Numbered from the stretch's first letter, positions 17,178 through 27,300 are shown. The stretch is 64,000 nucleotides of DNA from Acinetobacter calcoaceticus DSM 30006 = CIP 81.8 (GCF_000368965.1 NZ_KB849780.1:1178145-1242144); one strand, 5' to 3'. Notes: generated from the letters alone by a model not told the origin. Made by a program: numbers and translations.

Positions 17178-18596
17178 ATGATGAACGCTGAAATTACCAC
17201 CCGTATTGAGAAGGATCTTATTGGTTATAGAGAAATCAACAATAATGATTATTACGGAGTTCAAACATTACGTGCTCTAGAAAACTTTAATTTAACCCAA
17301 AGCAAGGTTGGAAATTTCCCCCATTTAATTAAAGCTTTAGCAATGGTAAAACTTGCTTGTGCTGAAGCGAATCATAATCTTAAAAGCTTAGATCAAACTA
17401 AATTTGAAGCTATTGAATACAGTTGTAATCAACTTATTCGTGGTAATTTTCACGATCAATTCCCGATCGATATGTTGCAAGGTGGTGCTGGTACTTCAAC
17501 CAACATGAATGCAAATGAAGTATTGGCGAATATTGCTTTAGAATATATGGGACATGCAAAAGGCCAATATCAATATTTACACCCTAATAATGATATCAAC
17601 ATGTCACAGTCTACAAATGACGTGTACCCTACTGCAATTCGTTTAGGCTTATTATTAAATTTAGACGAATTGAATCTCCCTTTTAATAACTTAATTTTAA
17701 GTTTCCGTAACAAGTCTCAAGAATTTGCTCACATCTTAAAAATGGGTCGTACTCAGTTGCAAGATGCTGTACCAATGACATTGGGTCAAGAGTTTGGAGC
17801 TTTTGCAGTAACCTTACAAAAAGACCTTGAGCAAATTAATACGCTTATTCCAAATGTTTTAGCTTACATGAACCTTGGTGGCACAGCGATTGGTACGGGC
17901 ATTACCACTGAATATAGTTACCGTGAACTTGCGATTCAAGCGCTTGAAAAAATTTCTGGTAAGAAAATTAAGTCTGCTCCAGATCTAATTGAAGCAACTT
18001 CAGATATGGGTGACTTTGTTCTTTTATCTGGTTTATTAAAACGTACCGCAACTAAACTTTCTAAAATTGCTAACGACTTGCGTTTACTTTCAAGTGGTCC
18101 ACGTACTGGTATCAATGAAATTAATTTAGAAGCACGTCAACCTGGTAGTTCGATCATGCCGGGTAAAGTAAATCCAGTTATTCCTGAAGCAATGAACCTC
18201 GCTTGCTTCCAGATTATTGCAAATGATTTGGCTGTAACTTTAGCTGCTGAAGCTGGTCAACTACAGTTGAATGCAATGGAACCACTTATTGCATTCAAAC
18301 TATTTGAATCGATGGATTTGCTTGGTAACGCGATGGCAATGTTCCAAAGTAAATGTATTGATACGATTACGGCGAACCCTGAGCATTGCAAAGCTTTAGT
18401 TGAAAACTCAATTGGGATTGTGACTGCACTTAACCCATATTTAGGTTATGAAACTACAACTCGTATTGCTAAAACTGCAAACGAAACTGGACAAAGTGTA
18501 TTGGCACTCGTTCAGAACGAAGGCTTATTATCGGCACAAGTGCTTGATGATATCTTGTCGATTAATAATATGGTTAAACCAAAAATGTCGGCTTAA
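17178..18596 (+). CDS. aspA: aspartate ammonia-lyase
   Basis: 472 aa (or 471 from the second ATG at 17181). It belongs to the fumarase/aspartase superfamily with the signature loop GSSIMPGKVNP near residues 320-330, and has the aspartase-type N-terminus with TRIEKDLIGYREI and YYGVQTLRALENF; aspartase rather than fumarase C is favoured by these. It deaminates L-aspartate to fumarate and ammonia in the cytoplasm, allowing aspartate to serve as carbon and nitrogen source. Monocistronic, with a strong terminator. Confidence 0.92.
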   Translation: MMNAEITTRIEKDLIGYREINNNDYYGVQTLRALENFNLTQSKVGNFPHLIKALAMVKLACAEANHNLKSLDQTKFEAIEYSCNQLIRGNFHDQFPIDMLQGGAGTSTNMNANEVLANIALEYMGHAKGQYQYLHPNNDINMSQSTNDVYPTAIRLGLLLNLDELNLPFNNLILSFRNKSQEFAHILKMGRTQLQDAVPMTLGQEFGAFAVTLQKDLEQINTLIPNVLAYMNLGGTAIGTGITTEYSYRELAIQALEKISGKKIKSAPDLIEATSDMGDFVLLSGLLKRTATKLSKIANDLRLLSSGPRTGINEINLEARQPGSSIMPGKVNPVIPEAMNLACFQIIANDLAVTLAAEAGQLQLNAMEPLIAFKLFESMDLLGNAMAMFQSKCIDTITANPEHCKALVENSIGIVTALNPYLGYETTTRIAKTANETGQSVLALVQNEGLLSAQVLDDILSINNMVKPKMSA

Positions 18597-18605
18597 TTCC
18601 TGAAA

Positions 18606-18638
18606 ATAAAAAAGGAGCTTTTATAAGCTCCTTTTTTA
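18606..18638. terminator. bidirectional terminator between aspA and the TonB receptor gene
   Basis: AAGGAGCTT (18612-18620) pairs with AAGCTCCTT (18625-18633), with A and T runs on the two sides. It serves aspA and the convergent receptor gene. Confidence 0.85.
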
Positions 18639-18651
18639 TTTGTTCTATATT

Positions 18652-20826
18652 TTAAAAACTGAAAGTTGTAGAGAACTGGGCTGTACGTGGATTACCTAAG
18701 AATAGGTAGTCATCCCCCATAAATGCCCCTACATCACGCCAATATTTCTTATTAAATAAGTTATCAATATTGAATCTAAAAGTAGTGTCATGCCCAGCAA
18801 AATTTGTTTTATAGGCAGCACCAATATTAAAGACGCTATAGCCACCTACTTTTGCAGTTCCCTCTTTGTTTGCATATTTACTGCTGCTGTATTGCATTCC
18901 ACTGAGTAATCTTAATCCTTCAACAGAAGGTACTTTATAAGATAACTGCGCAGTTGTGCGGACTTTCGGTACATTTTGAGTTTGGTGGCCTTTATAACTG
19001 TCAGTATCAACATCAACAAGGCGAGATTTGGTATAGGTAATACCTGAGCTTACGTCAACTGTATCAGTTAAGGCACCAGTCAGACCTAATTCAATACCTT
19101 GATTGTGTTGTTCACCTTGTTCAACAAAATCGAAAGATCCATCGGCATTGACTTTACTGTATTGATTATCCTGTTTTAAATCAAAGATAGCAGCCGTTAT
19201 TAAGAGGTTTTGTACTTGTTGCTTAACACCAAGTTCAAATTGTTCAGAGTTTCTAGGTGCTAAAATTTCAAGAGCATTATTAGCAAACCAAGGTGCTTCA
19301 CCACCATCAGATAACCCTTTGGCATATGATGCATAAAGATTAGTCGTAGCAGTTGGGCTATACATGAGAGCTAATTGCGGTAAAAACTTATTTAGGTCTG
19401 TATCTCGGCTTTGTTGTCCATCTGAATTATAAGCCTGTTCATCAAGGTGAATAAGTTTTCCACCCAGTAAAGTTGACCATTGCTCGTTAAATTGAACTCG
19501 GTCAGATATCGTGAAAGCAGTCTGATCACTTTCTAGAGCTTTGTAACGATCGCCTAAGCTATCTGATGATGGGCTGTAGTCAATCGTATCTTGATAAATA
19601 TTGCCTGTTCCTACCGCTACATTAAGAGGTGTATGGTGCTTTAAGGTCTTATAAGTACGTTGTAGTTCCAAAGCAACCTGATGTTGAATATTGGCAGTGT
19701 TGAATTGTCCATTTAGCCCAGCAGCAAATTGATTAGTAATACGTGTGTCATCTGGGCTACGGAAATCGTAAATATCGTAATTACCGTGTTTATCAAAAGT
19801 ATTGCCTAAACCAGTAACTTCACAATTATCGTTATAACATCCCCATGGGAAAGCACTATTATCATCAATCACAACACGGCTTTGCGATGCACTTAAGCTA
19901 CCATTCCACTGATCGTTAAAGGCATATTGATATTTCAAGCTTGCATTTACGCTGTTATTTACAACAGGTTTGCTCCAAGACTGATACCCCAACAAACGGT
20001 CTTCATCAACATTTGTTGGTACTTGCCCATCAAGCAGTTGATACCCCGGAACTGAGCGTTGGCTTTGATGCTGAGCTTCAATATCAAACAGTAGTTTAGA
20101 GCGATCATTAATTTTCCAATCTAAAGCAACTGAACCAAACTCACGTTTACCATTTGCATGATCGACATTTGGGTGAATACTTTCATGGGCTAAATTAATT
20201 CGATATCCAAATTTATCATTCAAAAAGCCACCTACATCCGTTGCAAGTGTATAACCACCTTCTGAGTTTGCATCGACGGTAACACTCTTAACATCGGCAG
20301 GTCGTTTGGTTACATAGTTGACAACACCGCCTGGAGTCGACATTCCACTTTGAATAGCGGAAATCCCTTTTAAAATTTCTACTCGCTCTTTGTTTTCTAA
20401 AGCAACGTTTTGTTCACCACGAATGTTATGGCCATTAATAAGATAACTTGAACCTAAATCGAGCGAAAAACCACGAGCTACGAAATTTGGATAATAGCCA
20501 ATTGCAGCATAACCATCTCCTAACGATGAGTCATTCTTAACAACATCAGTCAGTGTTTTTGCATGCTGGTCTGCCATGCGTTCAGATGTAATTGTTGTGA
20601 TAGATGCAGGAATCTTTTTTATATCGCCTGTTTGAAAACCAGATAAATCAACTTTTTTTGAGGAATATAAATCGTTAGTGTTTTGGGTAGCATTCACGGT
20701 AATTGTAGGTAGTTGAGAAACTTCCGCTTCATTTGCATAGACAACCGATGTCATCAGTGCAATAGATGATGCTAATGCTGTTTTAGAACATGTAATGAAG
20801 TGAAGATTTAACGAGTGTCTGTCCAT
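18652..20826 (-). CDS. TonB-dependent siderophore receptor
   Basis: 724 aa from ATG 20826; an upstream in-frame extension to 20919 is unlikely because the signal peptide begins at MDRHSLNLHF and ends near VVYANEAE. A plug domain follows (SSKKVDLSGFQTGDIKKIPA, RGFSLDLGSSYLINGHNIRG, GGVVNYVTKRP), then a 22-strand barrel ending in RTAQFSTTFSF with the terminal Phe needed for BAM insertion. It imports a ferric siderophore across the outer membrane using TonB. The pattern is FhuE/FpvA-like; the ligand is not determinable. The class is normally iron-repressed. Confidence 0.9.
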   Translation of the reverse strand: MDRHSLNLHFITCSKTALASSIALMTSVVYANEAEVSQLPTITVNATQNTNDLYSSKKVDLSGFQTGDIKKIPASITTITSERMADQHAKTLTDVVKNDSSLGDGYAAIGYYPNFVARGFSLDLGSSYLINGHNIRGEQNVALENKERVEILKGISAIQSGMSTPGGVVNYVTKRPADVKSVTVDANSEGGYTLATDVGGFLNDKFGYRINLAHESIHPNVDHANGKREFGSVALDWKINDRSKLLFDIEAQHQSQRSVPGYQLLDGQVPTNVDEDRLLGYQSWSKPVVNNSVNASLKYQYAFNDQWNGSLSASQSRVVIDDNSAFPWGCYNDNCEVTGLGNTFDKHGNYDIYDFRSPDDTRITNQFAAGLNGQFNTANIQHQVALELQRTYKTLKHHTPLNVAVGTGNIYQDTIDYSPSSDSLGDRYKALESDQTAFTISDRVQFNEQWSTLLGGKLIHLDEQAYNSDGQQSRDTDLNKFLPQLALMYSPTATTNLYASYAKGLSDGGEAPWFANNALEILAPRNSEQFELGVKQQVQNLLITAAIFDLKQDNQYSKVNADGSFDFVEQGEQHNQGIELGLTGALTDTVDVSSGITYTKSRLVDVDTDSYKGHQTQNVPKVRTTAQLSYKVPSVEGLRLLSGMQYSSSKYANKEGTAKVGGYSVFNIGAAYKTNFAGHDTTFRFNIDNLFNKKYWRDVGAFMGDDYLFLGNPRTAQFSTTFSF

Positions 20827-21382
20827 TGAATAACTACCTGCCCATACCGTGCATAATATAAGTATGCTAAAAGTCGGAAATCTTCCATATTTTTTAGCCT
20901 CGAAAGAATACAGTGACACATATCGAGAAACAACAAATTATGTAATTTTCAGATCAAGTAAATTTTATGTAATAAAGCGTCATCATTATATAAATTTCAT
21001 TTATTTTCTTTGAAATTGGTACTATAACTTTTTAAGTATTACCAAATAGTCAAAATAAAACTAAGCTCAAAATAAGCTTAAAACCAAGGAGGAATACAAT
21101 AAAGAATATGGTTGATAAATTAGATGTCTGATTTTAAATAAAGTTTATAGTGCGATGATCGTCTAAGTAAATTAAGGAAATGTTCGATAATCGATAAAAA
21201 TATCTTTAAATCGAACAAAAGATCATACAATCACTAGAATGGAAATTTAAAATTATAAAAAATGCATGGAGAGGAATTCTAAGGTAAGTACTCAGGATTG
21301 AGTGATATTTAAAAACTCATGCTATTTCCTGTTCAGTACACCTAAAAATTTCTATTTTTTTCTGCTAACTGACGGAATATAT
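20827..21382. other. divergent intergenic region before receptor and permease genes
   Basis: About 555 AT-rich bases separating the TonB receptor and the KgtP-like permease. It holds a weak Fur-box-like stretch near 20978-20993 and no supported gene. A strong AAGGAGG at 21085-21091 is followed only by a seven-codon frame. Confidence 0.35.
20978..20993 (-). promoter_or_regulatory. weak Fur-box-like sequence
   Basis: On the minus strand ATATAATGATGACG resembles one arm of the Fur consensus GATAATGATAATCATTATC, 150-165 bases upstream of the receptor start. The second arm is poor. It is reported because siderophore receptors are normally Fur-controlled, but the match is marginal. Confidence 0.2.
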
Positions 21383-22669
21383 ATGACATACACTAAGGAA
21401 GAAAAACGTAGCAGAATACGCGGTATTGTTGGTGCGGCCTCTGGTAACCTTGTTGAATGGTTTGACTTTTATATCTATGCAGTCTTTGCTGCCTATTTTA
21501 CACAAGCCTTAACTGCACCCGATATGGATAGTTCGACCAAAGCTATTTATGTCTGGGGTGTATTTGCTGCAAGTTTTTTCATGCGTCCTATTGGTAGTTG
21601 GATATTCGGGCGCATTGCAGATCGACATGGTCGAAAAAAATCAATGGTCATTTCTATTTGTTTAATGGCATTGAGTTCCTTCTTATTTGCGGCCTTACCT
21701 ACCTACGATCAAGTCGGATTATTTGCCCCATTTCTATTACTGGTAGTACGCTTACTTCAAGGTTTATCAGTCGGTGGTGAATACGGTGCCGTAGCAACCT
21801 ACATGAGTGAATTAGGCTTAAAAGGTCAACGTGGTTTTTACTCTTCTTTTCAATACGTCACACTCTCTGGTGGTCAATTGCTGGCAAGTTTGCTCGGCGT
21901 AATCTTATTAGCATTTTTGAGTGAGCAACAATTACATGACGGCGGTTGGCGTATTCCGTTTGTTATTGGTGGTTTTGCTGCAATTTTATCCTTACTTGCT
22001 CGTAGTCGTTTGGAAGAAACCCTTTCTCATCAAGACAGTGAACGTGAAGAGTCTGGTAGCTTAAGAGAACTCTTTAAAAAACATTGGAAAACCTTTTTAT
22101 TGGTGGTTGGTTATACCTCTGCTGGTTCATTAACTTTTTATGTTGAAACCGTTTATTCAAAAACCTATTTAACTAACTTAGGTATGGATGGAAAAACTGT
22201 TGGTTATATTATGACCTTCGCGTTATTTGTCTATATGTGTGCTCAACCTGTATTTGGTTCAATTTCCGACCGCATTGGGCGACGTTCTTCAATGCTGGCA
22301 TTTAGCTTATTATCTGCAATTTTTATCTATCCAATTATGGCGATCGGTATGCCTAATTATATAGATTCACCGATTATCATTACCTTGCTACTCATTTTTA
22401 TGATGATGATCCTGAGTTTCTATACATCAATTAGTGGCTTAGTCAAAGCAGAGATGTTCCCTCCTCATGTGCGTGCACTAGGTGTAGGCTTCTCTTATGC
22501 GGTAGGTAATGCCATTTTTGGTGGATCGGCTCCTTCAGTTGCACTACAGTTTAAAGCTGCTGGAATTGAAAACACTTTCTTCATCTATGTCATTGTTATG
22601 CTTATTATCTGTTTCTTGTGTAGCCTTGCGCTCCCTAAAAAACCAGATTATTTAGAACATGATCACTAA
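21383..22669 (+). CDS. MFS metabolite:H+ symporter, alpha-ketoglutarate permease-like
   Basis: 428 aa from ATG 21383 (MTYTKEEKRSRIRGI), with GGA eight bases upstream; a 27-residue extension to 21302 has no support. Twelve membrane helices are predicted. The metabolite:H+ symporter motifs GNLVEWFDFYIYAVFA, GRIADRHGRKKSM and VGGEYGAVATYMSE are present, as in KgtP and citrate/proline symporters. It probably imports a dicarboxylate such as 2-oxoglutarate. It is monocistronic with its own terminator; the exact substrate is inferred from resemblance only. Confidence 0.85.
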   Translation: MTYTKEEKRSRIRGIVGAASGNLVEWFDFYIYAVFAAYFTQALTAPDMDSSTKAIYVWGVFAASFFMRPIGSWIFGRIADRHGRKKSMVISICLMALSSFLFAALPTYDQVGLFAPFLLLVVRLLQGLSVGGEYGAVATYMSELGLKGQRGFYSSFQYVTLSGGQLLASLLGVILLAFLSEQQLHDGGWRIPFVIGGFAAILSLLARSRLEETLSHQDSEREESGSLRELFKKHWKTFLLVVGYTSAGSLTFYVETVYSKTYLTNLGMDGKTVGYIMTFALFVYMCAQPVFGSISDRIGRRSSMLAFSLLSAIFIYPIMAIGMPNYIDSPIIITLLLIFMMMILSFYTSISGLVKAEMFPPHVRALGVGFSYAVGNAIFGGSAPSVALQFKAAGIENTFFIYVIVMLIICFLCSLALPKKPDYLEHDH

Positions 22670-22681
22670 AAAATAAAATAT

Positions 22682-22720
22682 AGATATTCTTCTAGAGATT
22701 TTTTAGAAGAATATCTTTTT
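22682..22720 (+). terminator. terminator of the permease gene
   Basis: AGATATTCTTCT (22682-22693) pairs with AGAAGAATATCT (22705-22716), then TTTT. Confidence 0.85.
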
Positions 22721-22848
22721 AAAATAATAAGAAATTCACTTTTGTTCTGTATCTTATAGCTGCATAGCACATCTAACCTATTCGATTAACTATAAATTGC
22801 TAGTTTGATGTTCATGATCTGTATAAATCAATTTTGATGGGATAAAAA

Positions 22849-24195
22849 ATGGAAAATGAAAAATCCCCTTTGCCTGAAAGCATTAATCAAGTCACCTTCT
22901 GGCAAGCCTTTTTATTTTGGCTCAAGCTTGGTTTTATTAGTTTTGGGGGGCCAGCTGGACAAATTGCTGTGATGCATCAGGAACTAGTTGAACAAAAACG
23001 CTGGATTTCTGAGAAAAGATTTTTACACGCGCTTAACTACTGCATGTTATTGCCTGGCCCTGAAGCACAGCAATTGGCGACTTATATTGGTTGGCTTATG
23101 CACAGAACGGCTGGAGGGTTGGTCGCTGGTATTTTATTTGTATTACCTTCTTTATTTATTTTAATTGGACTGTCTTGGGTTTATATAAAATTTGGAGATG
23201 TTCCGGTTATTGCGGGAATTTTTTACGGGATTAAACCTGCTGTCACCGCAATTGTTTTTCATGCTACTTATCGAATAGGTAGCCGCTCACTTAAAAATAA
23301 GTTTTTATGGGGAGTTGCAATTGCTGCTTTCTTTGCCATCTTTGTCTTAAAACTTCCTTTCCCTCTTATTGTTTTATCAGCTGGTATTGCAGGCTATTTA
23401 ACGAGTAAAAAATATCCTGAGCTATTTTCTTCAGCGGCTAGTCATAAAGCCAGTCAAAAAGATTATGGTCGAGCATTTATTGATGATGATACCCCCACGC
23501 CAGAACATGCTAAATTCCTATGGTCGCGTTTAGCTAGACTTATTTTTGTGGCTATCGGCTTATGGTTATTACCCATTTTAGCTTTGGGTTCATATTTTGG
23601 ATGGCATCATTCTTATACTCAAATGGCATGGTTTTTTACTAAAGCTGCACTGCTTACGTTTGGTGGTGCATATGCCGTTTTACCTTATGTATATCAAGGT
23701 GCAGTTAATAACTTTGGCTGGCTTTCACCTACTCAAATGATTGATGGACTAGCTTTAGGTGAAACCACACCAGGCCCACTGATTATAGTCGTTGCTTTTG
23801 TTGGTTTTTTAGGTGGTGTGAATCATGCACTACTTGGCTCTGAGCATCTATTCTTTGCTGGTGCATTAGGTGCAGTCATTGTCACTTGGTTTACTTTTCT
23901 CTTTTCATTTGTATTTATTTTTGCTGGTGCGCCCATCATTGAATCTACACATAATGAAATCAAGTTTACGGCGCCACTCACTGCGATTACCGCGGCTGTG
24001 GTCGGTGTAATTTTAAATCTGGCATTATTTTTTAGCTACCATGTTTTGTGGCCACAAGGTTTTTCTGGTCACTTTGATGTTGTTGCGGCTTTAATTACCA
24101 TTGCAGCATTTATTGCCTTGTTCCGTTTTGAAATTAATGTGTTATACGTGATTTTTACATCTGCCCTTATTGGCTTGTTGGTTTATCTTTTATAG
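22849..24195 (+). CDS. chrA: ChrA-type chromate efflux transporter
   Basis: 448 aa, the long (bidomain) form of the CHR superfamily. Each half carries the family motifs: FWLKLGFISFGGPAGQIAVM and LPGPEAQQLATYIGW in the first, FTKAALLTFGGAYAVLPYVY and LALGETTPGPLIIVV in the second. About ten membrane helices are predicted. It exports chromate from the cytoplasm; in many soil bacteria homologues serve other anions. No ChrB lies nearby; the next gene is a convergent AraC regulator. Confidence 0.87.
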   Translation: MENEKSPLPESINQVTFWQAFLFWLKLGFISFGGPAGQIAVMHQELVEQKRWISEKRFLHALNYCMLLPGPEAQQLATYIGWLMHRTAGGLVAGILFVLPSLFILIGLSWVYIKFGDVPVIAGIFYGIKPAVTAIVFHATYRIGSRSLKNKFLWGVAIAAFFAIFVLKLPFPLIVLSAGIAGYLTSKKYPELFSSAASHKASQKDYGRAFIDDDTPTPEHAKFLWSRLARLIFVAIGLWLLPILALGSYFGWHHSYTQMAWFFTKAALLTFGGAYAVLPYVYQGAVNNFGWLSPTQMIDGLALGETTPGPLIIVVAFVGFLGGVNHALLGSEHLFFAGALGAVIVTWFTFLFSFVFIFAGAPIIESTHNEIKFTAPLTAITAAVVGVILNLALFFSYHVLWPQGFSGHFDVVAALITIAAFIALFRFEINVLYVIFTSALIGLLVYLL

Positions 24196-24204
24196 AAAAT
24201 TAAC

Positions 24205-24239
24205 CATGAGTCCTTTAACGCAACTGTGAAGGACTCATG
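24205..24239. terminator. 11-bp hairpin between chrA and AraC gene
   Basis: CATGAGTCCTT (24205-24215) pairs exactly with AAGGACTCATG (24229-24239). It overlaps the stop codon of the minus-strand regulator. T tracts are short on both sides, so termination may be partial. Confidence 0.55.
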
Positions 24240-25069
24240 CCATAAAACTGTTTAAAGCGATGGCTCAAATGGCTTGCTGAACTAAAGCCACATACCAATG
24301 CAATGTCTTGTAAAGAAAAGTGTGAAGACTGAATTAGTCCTTTTGCCTTGGTTAAACGTCTTTGCATGACATATTGGTGAGGTGCCATATTCATGGATTG
24401 TTTAAACATATGGGCAAAATGGTATTCGCTTAAATTCACAACATTTGCCAAATCTGACAAAGTCATAGCTTGATCGAGATGATCTTCAATCCATTCTTGA
24501 ATATATTTGAGCTTATGAGGCGCAAGCCCGCCTTTAATGGCAGGCTGTTGCCATTTAACATTGCTATATCTTCGAATTAAATGATTTAGCAATAAACTGG
24601 CGGTTGTACTCATTTGCAAATGATTAGATGAATCTTGCCAGTCACAGTCGAGTAAGAAGAACTGATATAACGCACGAATCCGTTCATCGTCATTAAAGAC
24701 AACTTCATTTAGTTCAATTTGATTGGGCTCTTTGTCCCATATTTTTTCAGCAACATCACGCAAATGTTGGTCGGTATAGTACAAGTGAACGAATTTAAGC
24801 CCACCACGTATATCCCAAGTTGACTCCTGATGTTCAGGCAATAAACAAAAACGACCCGGCCCACCGCCATTTTTCCAGCCCGCAGGTGTTTTTTGATAGC
24901 TTTCATAGCCATCTTGAATATAGAGACTTAAAGTGTGGTGATCGCTACAGACACTTACACGATCTTGCTCATTAGACCAAAATGCAAGTTGCATATTTTC
25001 ATCAAGCACCACGGTTTCGTGAAGCTTGGCTTTAGATTGCTGTAGCTGTTCTAAAGTTTGATAGGCCAT
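24215..25069 (-). CDS. AraC-family transcriptional regulator
   Basis: 284 aa. The first 170 residues form a variable cupin-like sensor domain, and the last 100 hold two helix-turn-helix units (MTLSDLANVVNLSEYHFAHM and LQDIALVCGFSSASHLSHRF), the classic AraC/XylS signature. It is divergent from the DMT exporter gene at 25236, with 166 bases between, so it is a plausible regulator of that exporter. The inducer is unknown. Confidence 0.88.
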   Translation of the reverse strand: MAYQTLEQLQQSKAKLHETVVLDENMQLAFWSNEQDRVSVCSDHHTLSLYIQDGYESYQKTPAGWKNGGGPGRFCLLPEHQESTWDIRGGLKFVHLYYTDQHLRDVAEKIWDKEPNQIELNEVVFNDDERIRALYQFFLLDCDWQDSSNHLQMSTTASLLLNHLIRRYSNVKWQQPAIKGGLAPHKLKYIQEWIEDHLDQAMTLSDLANVVNLSEYHFAHMFKQSMNMAPHQYVMQRRLTKAKGLIQSSHFSLQDIALVCGFSSASHLSHRFKQFYGMSPSQLR

Positions 25070-25235
25070 GCAAAATTAAAACGAATATTATTGAGCTTAA
25101 GTTAACCATATTCAGTAAAATTGAGCTAGTTTAGATCTATAAAAAACGCAAGATCTTGCATGTATAACACAAGAATATATACGTGAAAAATGAAGCATTC
25201 CTCGATACTTAAGCTTGGTAATCGAGGATGAAGTT

Positions 25236-26153
25236 ATGAATATTTTACTCTATGTTGCGGTGGTGTTGATTTGGGGAACAACATGGATTGGAATAGCTGT
25301 TCAGAGCCATTATGCAACACCCATTGTCGCAATTTTATGGCGTTTTGCCATTTCAGCCTTATTGCTTTGGGTTGTTTTATTATTTTCAGGAAAATTACAA
25401 CGAATTGCTTTTAAAGATCACTTGTTTTGTATACTGCAAGGGCTTTGTGTTTTTGGCCTAAACTTTATTTGTTTTTATACCGCAGTTAAATATGTAAATA
25501 GCGGTTTAGAATCTGTCATTTTTTCTATGGCCGTTTTCTTTAATGCCATTAATGCGCTTATCTTTTTTAAGCAAAAACCTTCCCCAAACTTTGCTCCAGC
25601 TGCACTTTTAGGACTTGGTGGTATTGTTTTACTCTTTTGGCATGACCTGATTAATAGCCAGTTTAATGCACAGTTATTGATGGGTATTGGGCTGTGTGCA
25701 ATAGGCACTTATGGTTTTTCTTTAGGGAACATGATTAGTGTTAGACATCAGAAACGTGGCCTAAATATCTTTTCAACCAATTGTTATGCCATGACTTATG
25801 GTGCATTGGTGATGTTAAGTCTGGCTTTATTTACTGGCCAAGATTTAATGCCTCCTATGAATTTTCCATTTTTAAGTTCAGTACTTTATCTAGCTGTATT
25901 TGGCACAGTAATTGGCTTCTCTGCTTATTTTTCATTGGTTGGGCGAATTGGCGCTTCAAAAGCAGCATATAGCACCTTACTTTTCCCTTTAGTCGCGCTT
26001 TCTGTTTCTACATTCTTTGAAGGATATGTATGGACCCTAAACGCTCTATTCGGAATTTTATTAATTTTACTCGGCAACTACTTAATGTTTAGTAAGTTTG
26101 AAATTGGAAAAAAGTTATTTAATACTCAAAAAAGTTGTGAGAAGCAGGCCTAA
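25236..26153 (+). CDS. EamA/DMT-family exporter
   Basis: 305 aa from ATG 25236, which has GAGG eight bases upstream; a TTG at 25215 is not needed. Ten membrane helices in two EamA repeats are visible, with the typical N-terminal LIWGTTWIGIA and a C-terminal FGILLILLGNYLMF. Members export amino acids or other metabolites. It faces an AraC regulator on one side and converges with a homoserine dehydrogenase on the other, which hints at homoserine/threonine-type export; that link is only an inference. Confidence 0.82.
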   Translation: MNILLYVAVVLIWGTTWIGIAVQSHYATPIVAILWRFAISALLLWVVLLFSGKLQRIAFKDHLFCILQGLCVFGLNFICFYTAVKYVNSGLESVIFSMAVFFNAINALIFFKQKPSPNFAPAALLGLGGIVLLFWHDLINSQFNAQLLMGIGLCAIGTYGFSLGNMISVRHQKRGLNIFSTNCYAMTYGALVMLSLALFTGQDLMPPMNFPFLSSVLYLAVFGTVIGFSAYFSLVGRIGASKAAYSTLLFPLVALSVSTFFEGYVWTLNALFGILLILLGNYLMFSKFEIGKKLFNTQKSCEKQA

Positions 26154-26168
26154 AAGCCTGCTTTTTTA
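26143..26168 (+). terminator. terminator of the DMT exporter gene
   Basis: AGCAGGC (26143-26149) pairs with GCCTGCT (26156-26162), followed by TTTTTT. The stop codon lies in the loop. Confidence 0.85.
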
Positions 26169-26184
26169 TAAACCATGATTAATT

Positions 26185-27189
26185 CTAGCAGCCCGTTTTT
26201 AGCATCAACTCGAAATCTTTTAAAGCTGCGGCTGCTGTGGCTAAGGGCGCGGATGCTCCTCCACTTACCACAAGTTCCCCCATTTCTTGTGTTAACACCC
26301 GAATGCATTTATTTGAACCTTGAAGATGGGCAAAAGGGTGATTTGCTGGGACTAAACGTAATTCAACCCCTGTTTGAATTTGCTGATTTTCAATATGAAT
26401 AAAACCCACCAGACGAGGAATTAGATCTTCTTTTTTCCAATCACGAATATGATCGGCAGTAACATGGCTGATTCCTTGTCTTGGAATATCTTTAATTTTT
26501 ACATCAGCTCCCAAAACGGTATTTGCCAATATCGTAATTTTAGCAGCAGTATCCCATCCATCTACATCAAAAGAACTATTAGGTTCGGCAATACCTTTTG
26601 CTTGGGCTTTTTCAAGAGATTCTGCAAACGCACATTCATGTTGCAACATATCATTTAAAATAAAATTTGTGGTTCCAGTAAAAACACCTTCTATTTCTAA
26701 AATCTGACAGCCAGCCAAGTTATATTCAAACAAATCAACTGTCGGTAAAGCCGCAGCCGTCGCGCCGCTAAAAAATAATTTTTTATTGTGTTGATGCGCC
26801 AAGTTAATTAATTTTTTACCTTCTACTACTAAAGCACCTTTAGATACTGCTATCGCATTCATGTTATGTGTTAAAGCATAATTTAAATAAAACAGGCCTT
26901 TGCCTCCTGTCACATAATCACTTGGCCCAGTCTCAAGAATGACATCCGCTTGTACCTGTTCTAAAAACTTTTGCTCAGTGAGACCTGCTTGATATTGTGT
27001 TTTATCTAGCCATTTGGCAGCTTGCAAACCGTCTTGGTCGATTAAGCCTGATGATGAGTTGCAGACACCTACTAAACGGGCATCAATTTGATATTTTTCT
27101 TTATAGTATTCAGATCGATTTAAAAGAAGCTCTGCAATTTGTTGCCCAATCCGTCCAAAACCACAAATTGCCACGTTGACTCGCTTCAT
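26185..27189 (-). CDS. homoserine dehydrogenase-like protein without ACT domain
   Basis: 334 aa with an N-terminal Rossmann motif (VAICGFGRIGQQIAELLL), then the catalytic core with AIAVSKGALVVEGKKLI, FSGATAAALPTVDLFEY and GVFTGTTNFILNDML, and DVDGWDTAAKITILAN. It would reduce aspartate semialdehyde to homoserine, or a related substrate. The usual proteobacterial enzyme is about 430 aa with a C-terminal ACT domain; this one ends where ACT would begin, so threonine feedback is not expected. It is isolated from threonine genes and likely a second copy. Confidence 0.8.
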   Translation of the reverse strand: MKRVNVAICGFGRIGQQIAELLLNRSEYYKEKYQIDARLVGVCNSSSGLIDQDGLQAAKWLDKTQYQAGLTEQKFLEQVQADVILETGPSDYVTGGKGLFYLNYALTHNMNAIAVSKGALVVEGKKLINLAHQHNKKLFFSGATAAALPTVDLFEYNLAGCQILEIEGVFTGTTNFILNDMLQHECAFAESLEKAQAKGIAEPNSSFDVDGWDTAAKITILANTVLGADVKIKDIPRQGISHVTADHIRDWKKEDLIPRLVGFIHIENQQIQTGVELRLVPANHPFAHLQGSNKCIRVLTQEMGELVVSGGASAPLATAAAALKDFELMLKTGC

Positions 27190-27300
27190 ATCGCTTTCTC
27201 AAAAAACTTAAAGGGTTTAAATAGAAAATTTCCAAAGTTAATGTTAAGGCTTCATTTGGAAACTTTGTATTTATAAAGGTAAGTTAAAATACTATATCAC

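Noticed and set aside
20871..20919. N-terminal extension of the TonB receptor
   Set aside because: The signal peptide begins at the ATG at 20826; the extension would place a second hydrophobic stretch before it and has no ribosome site.
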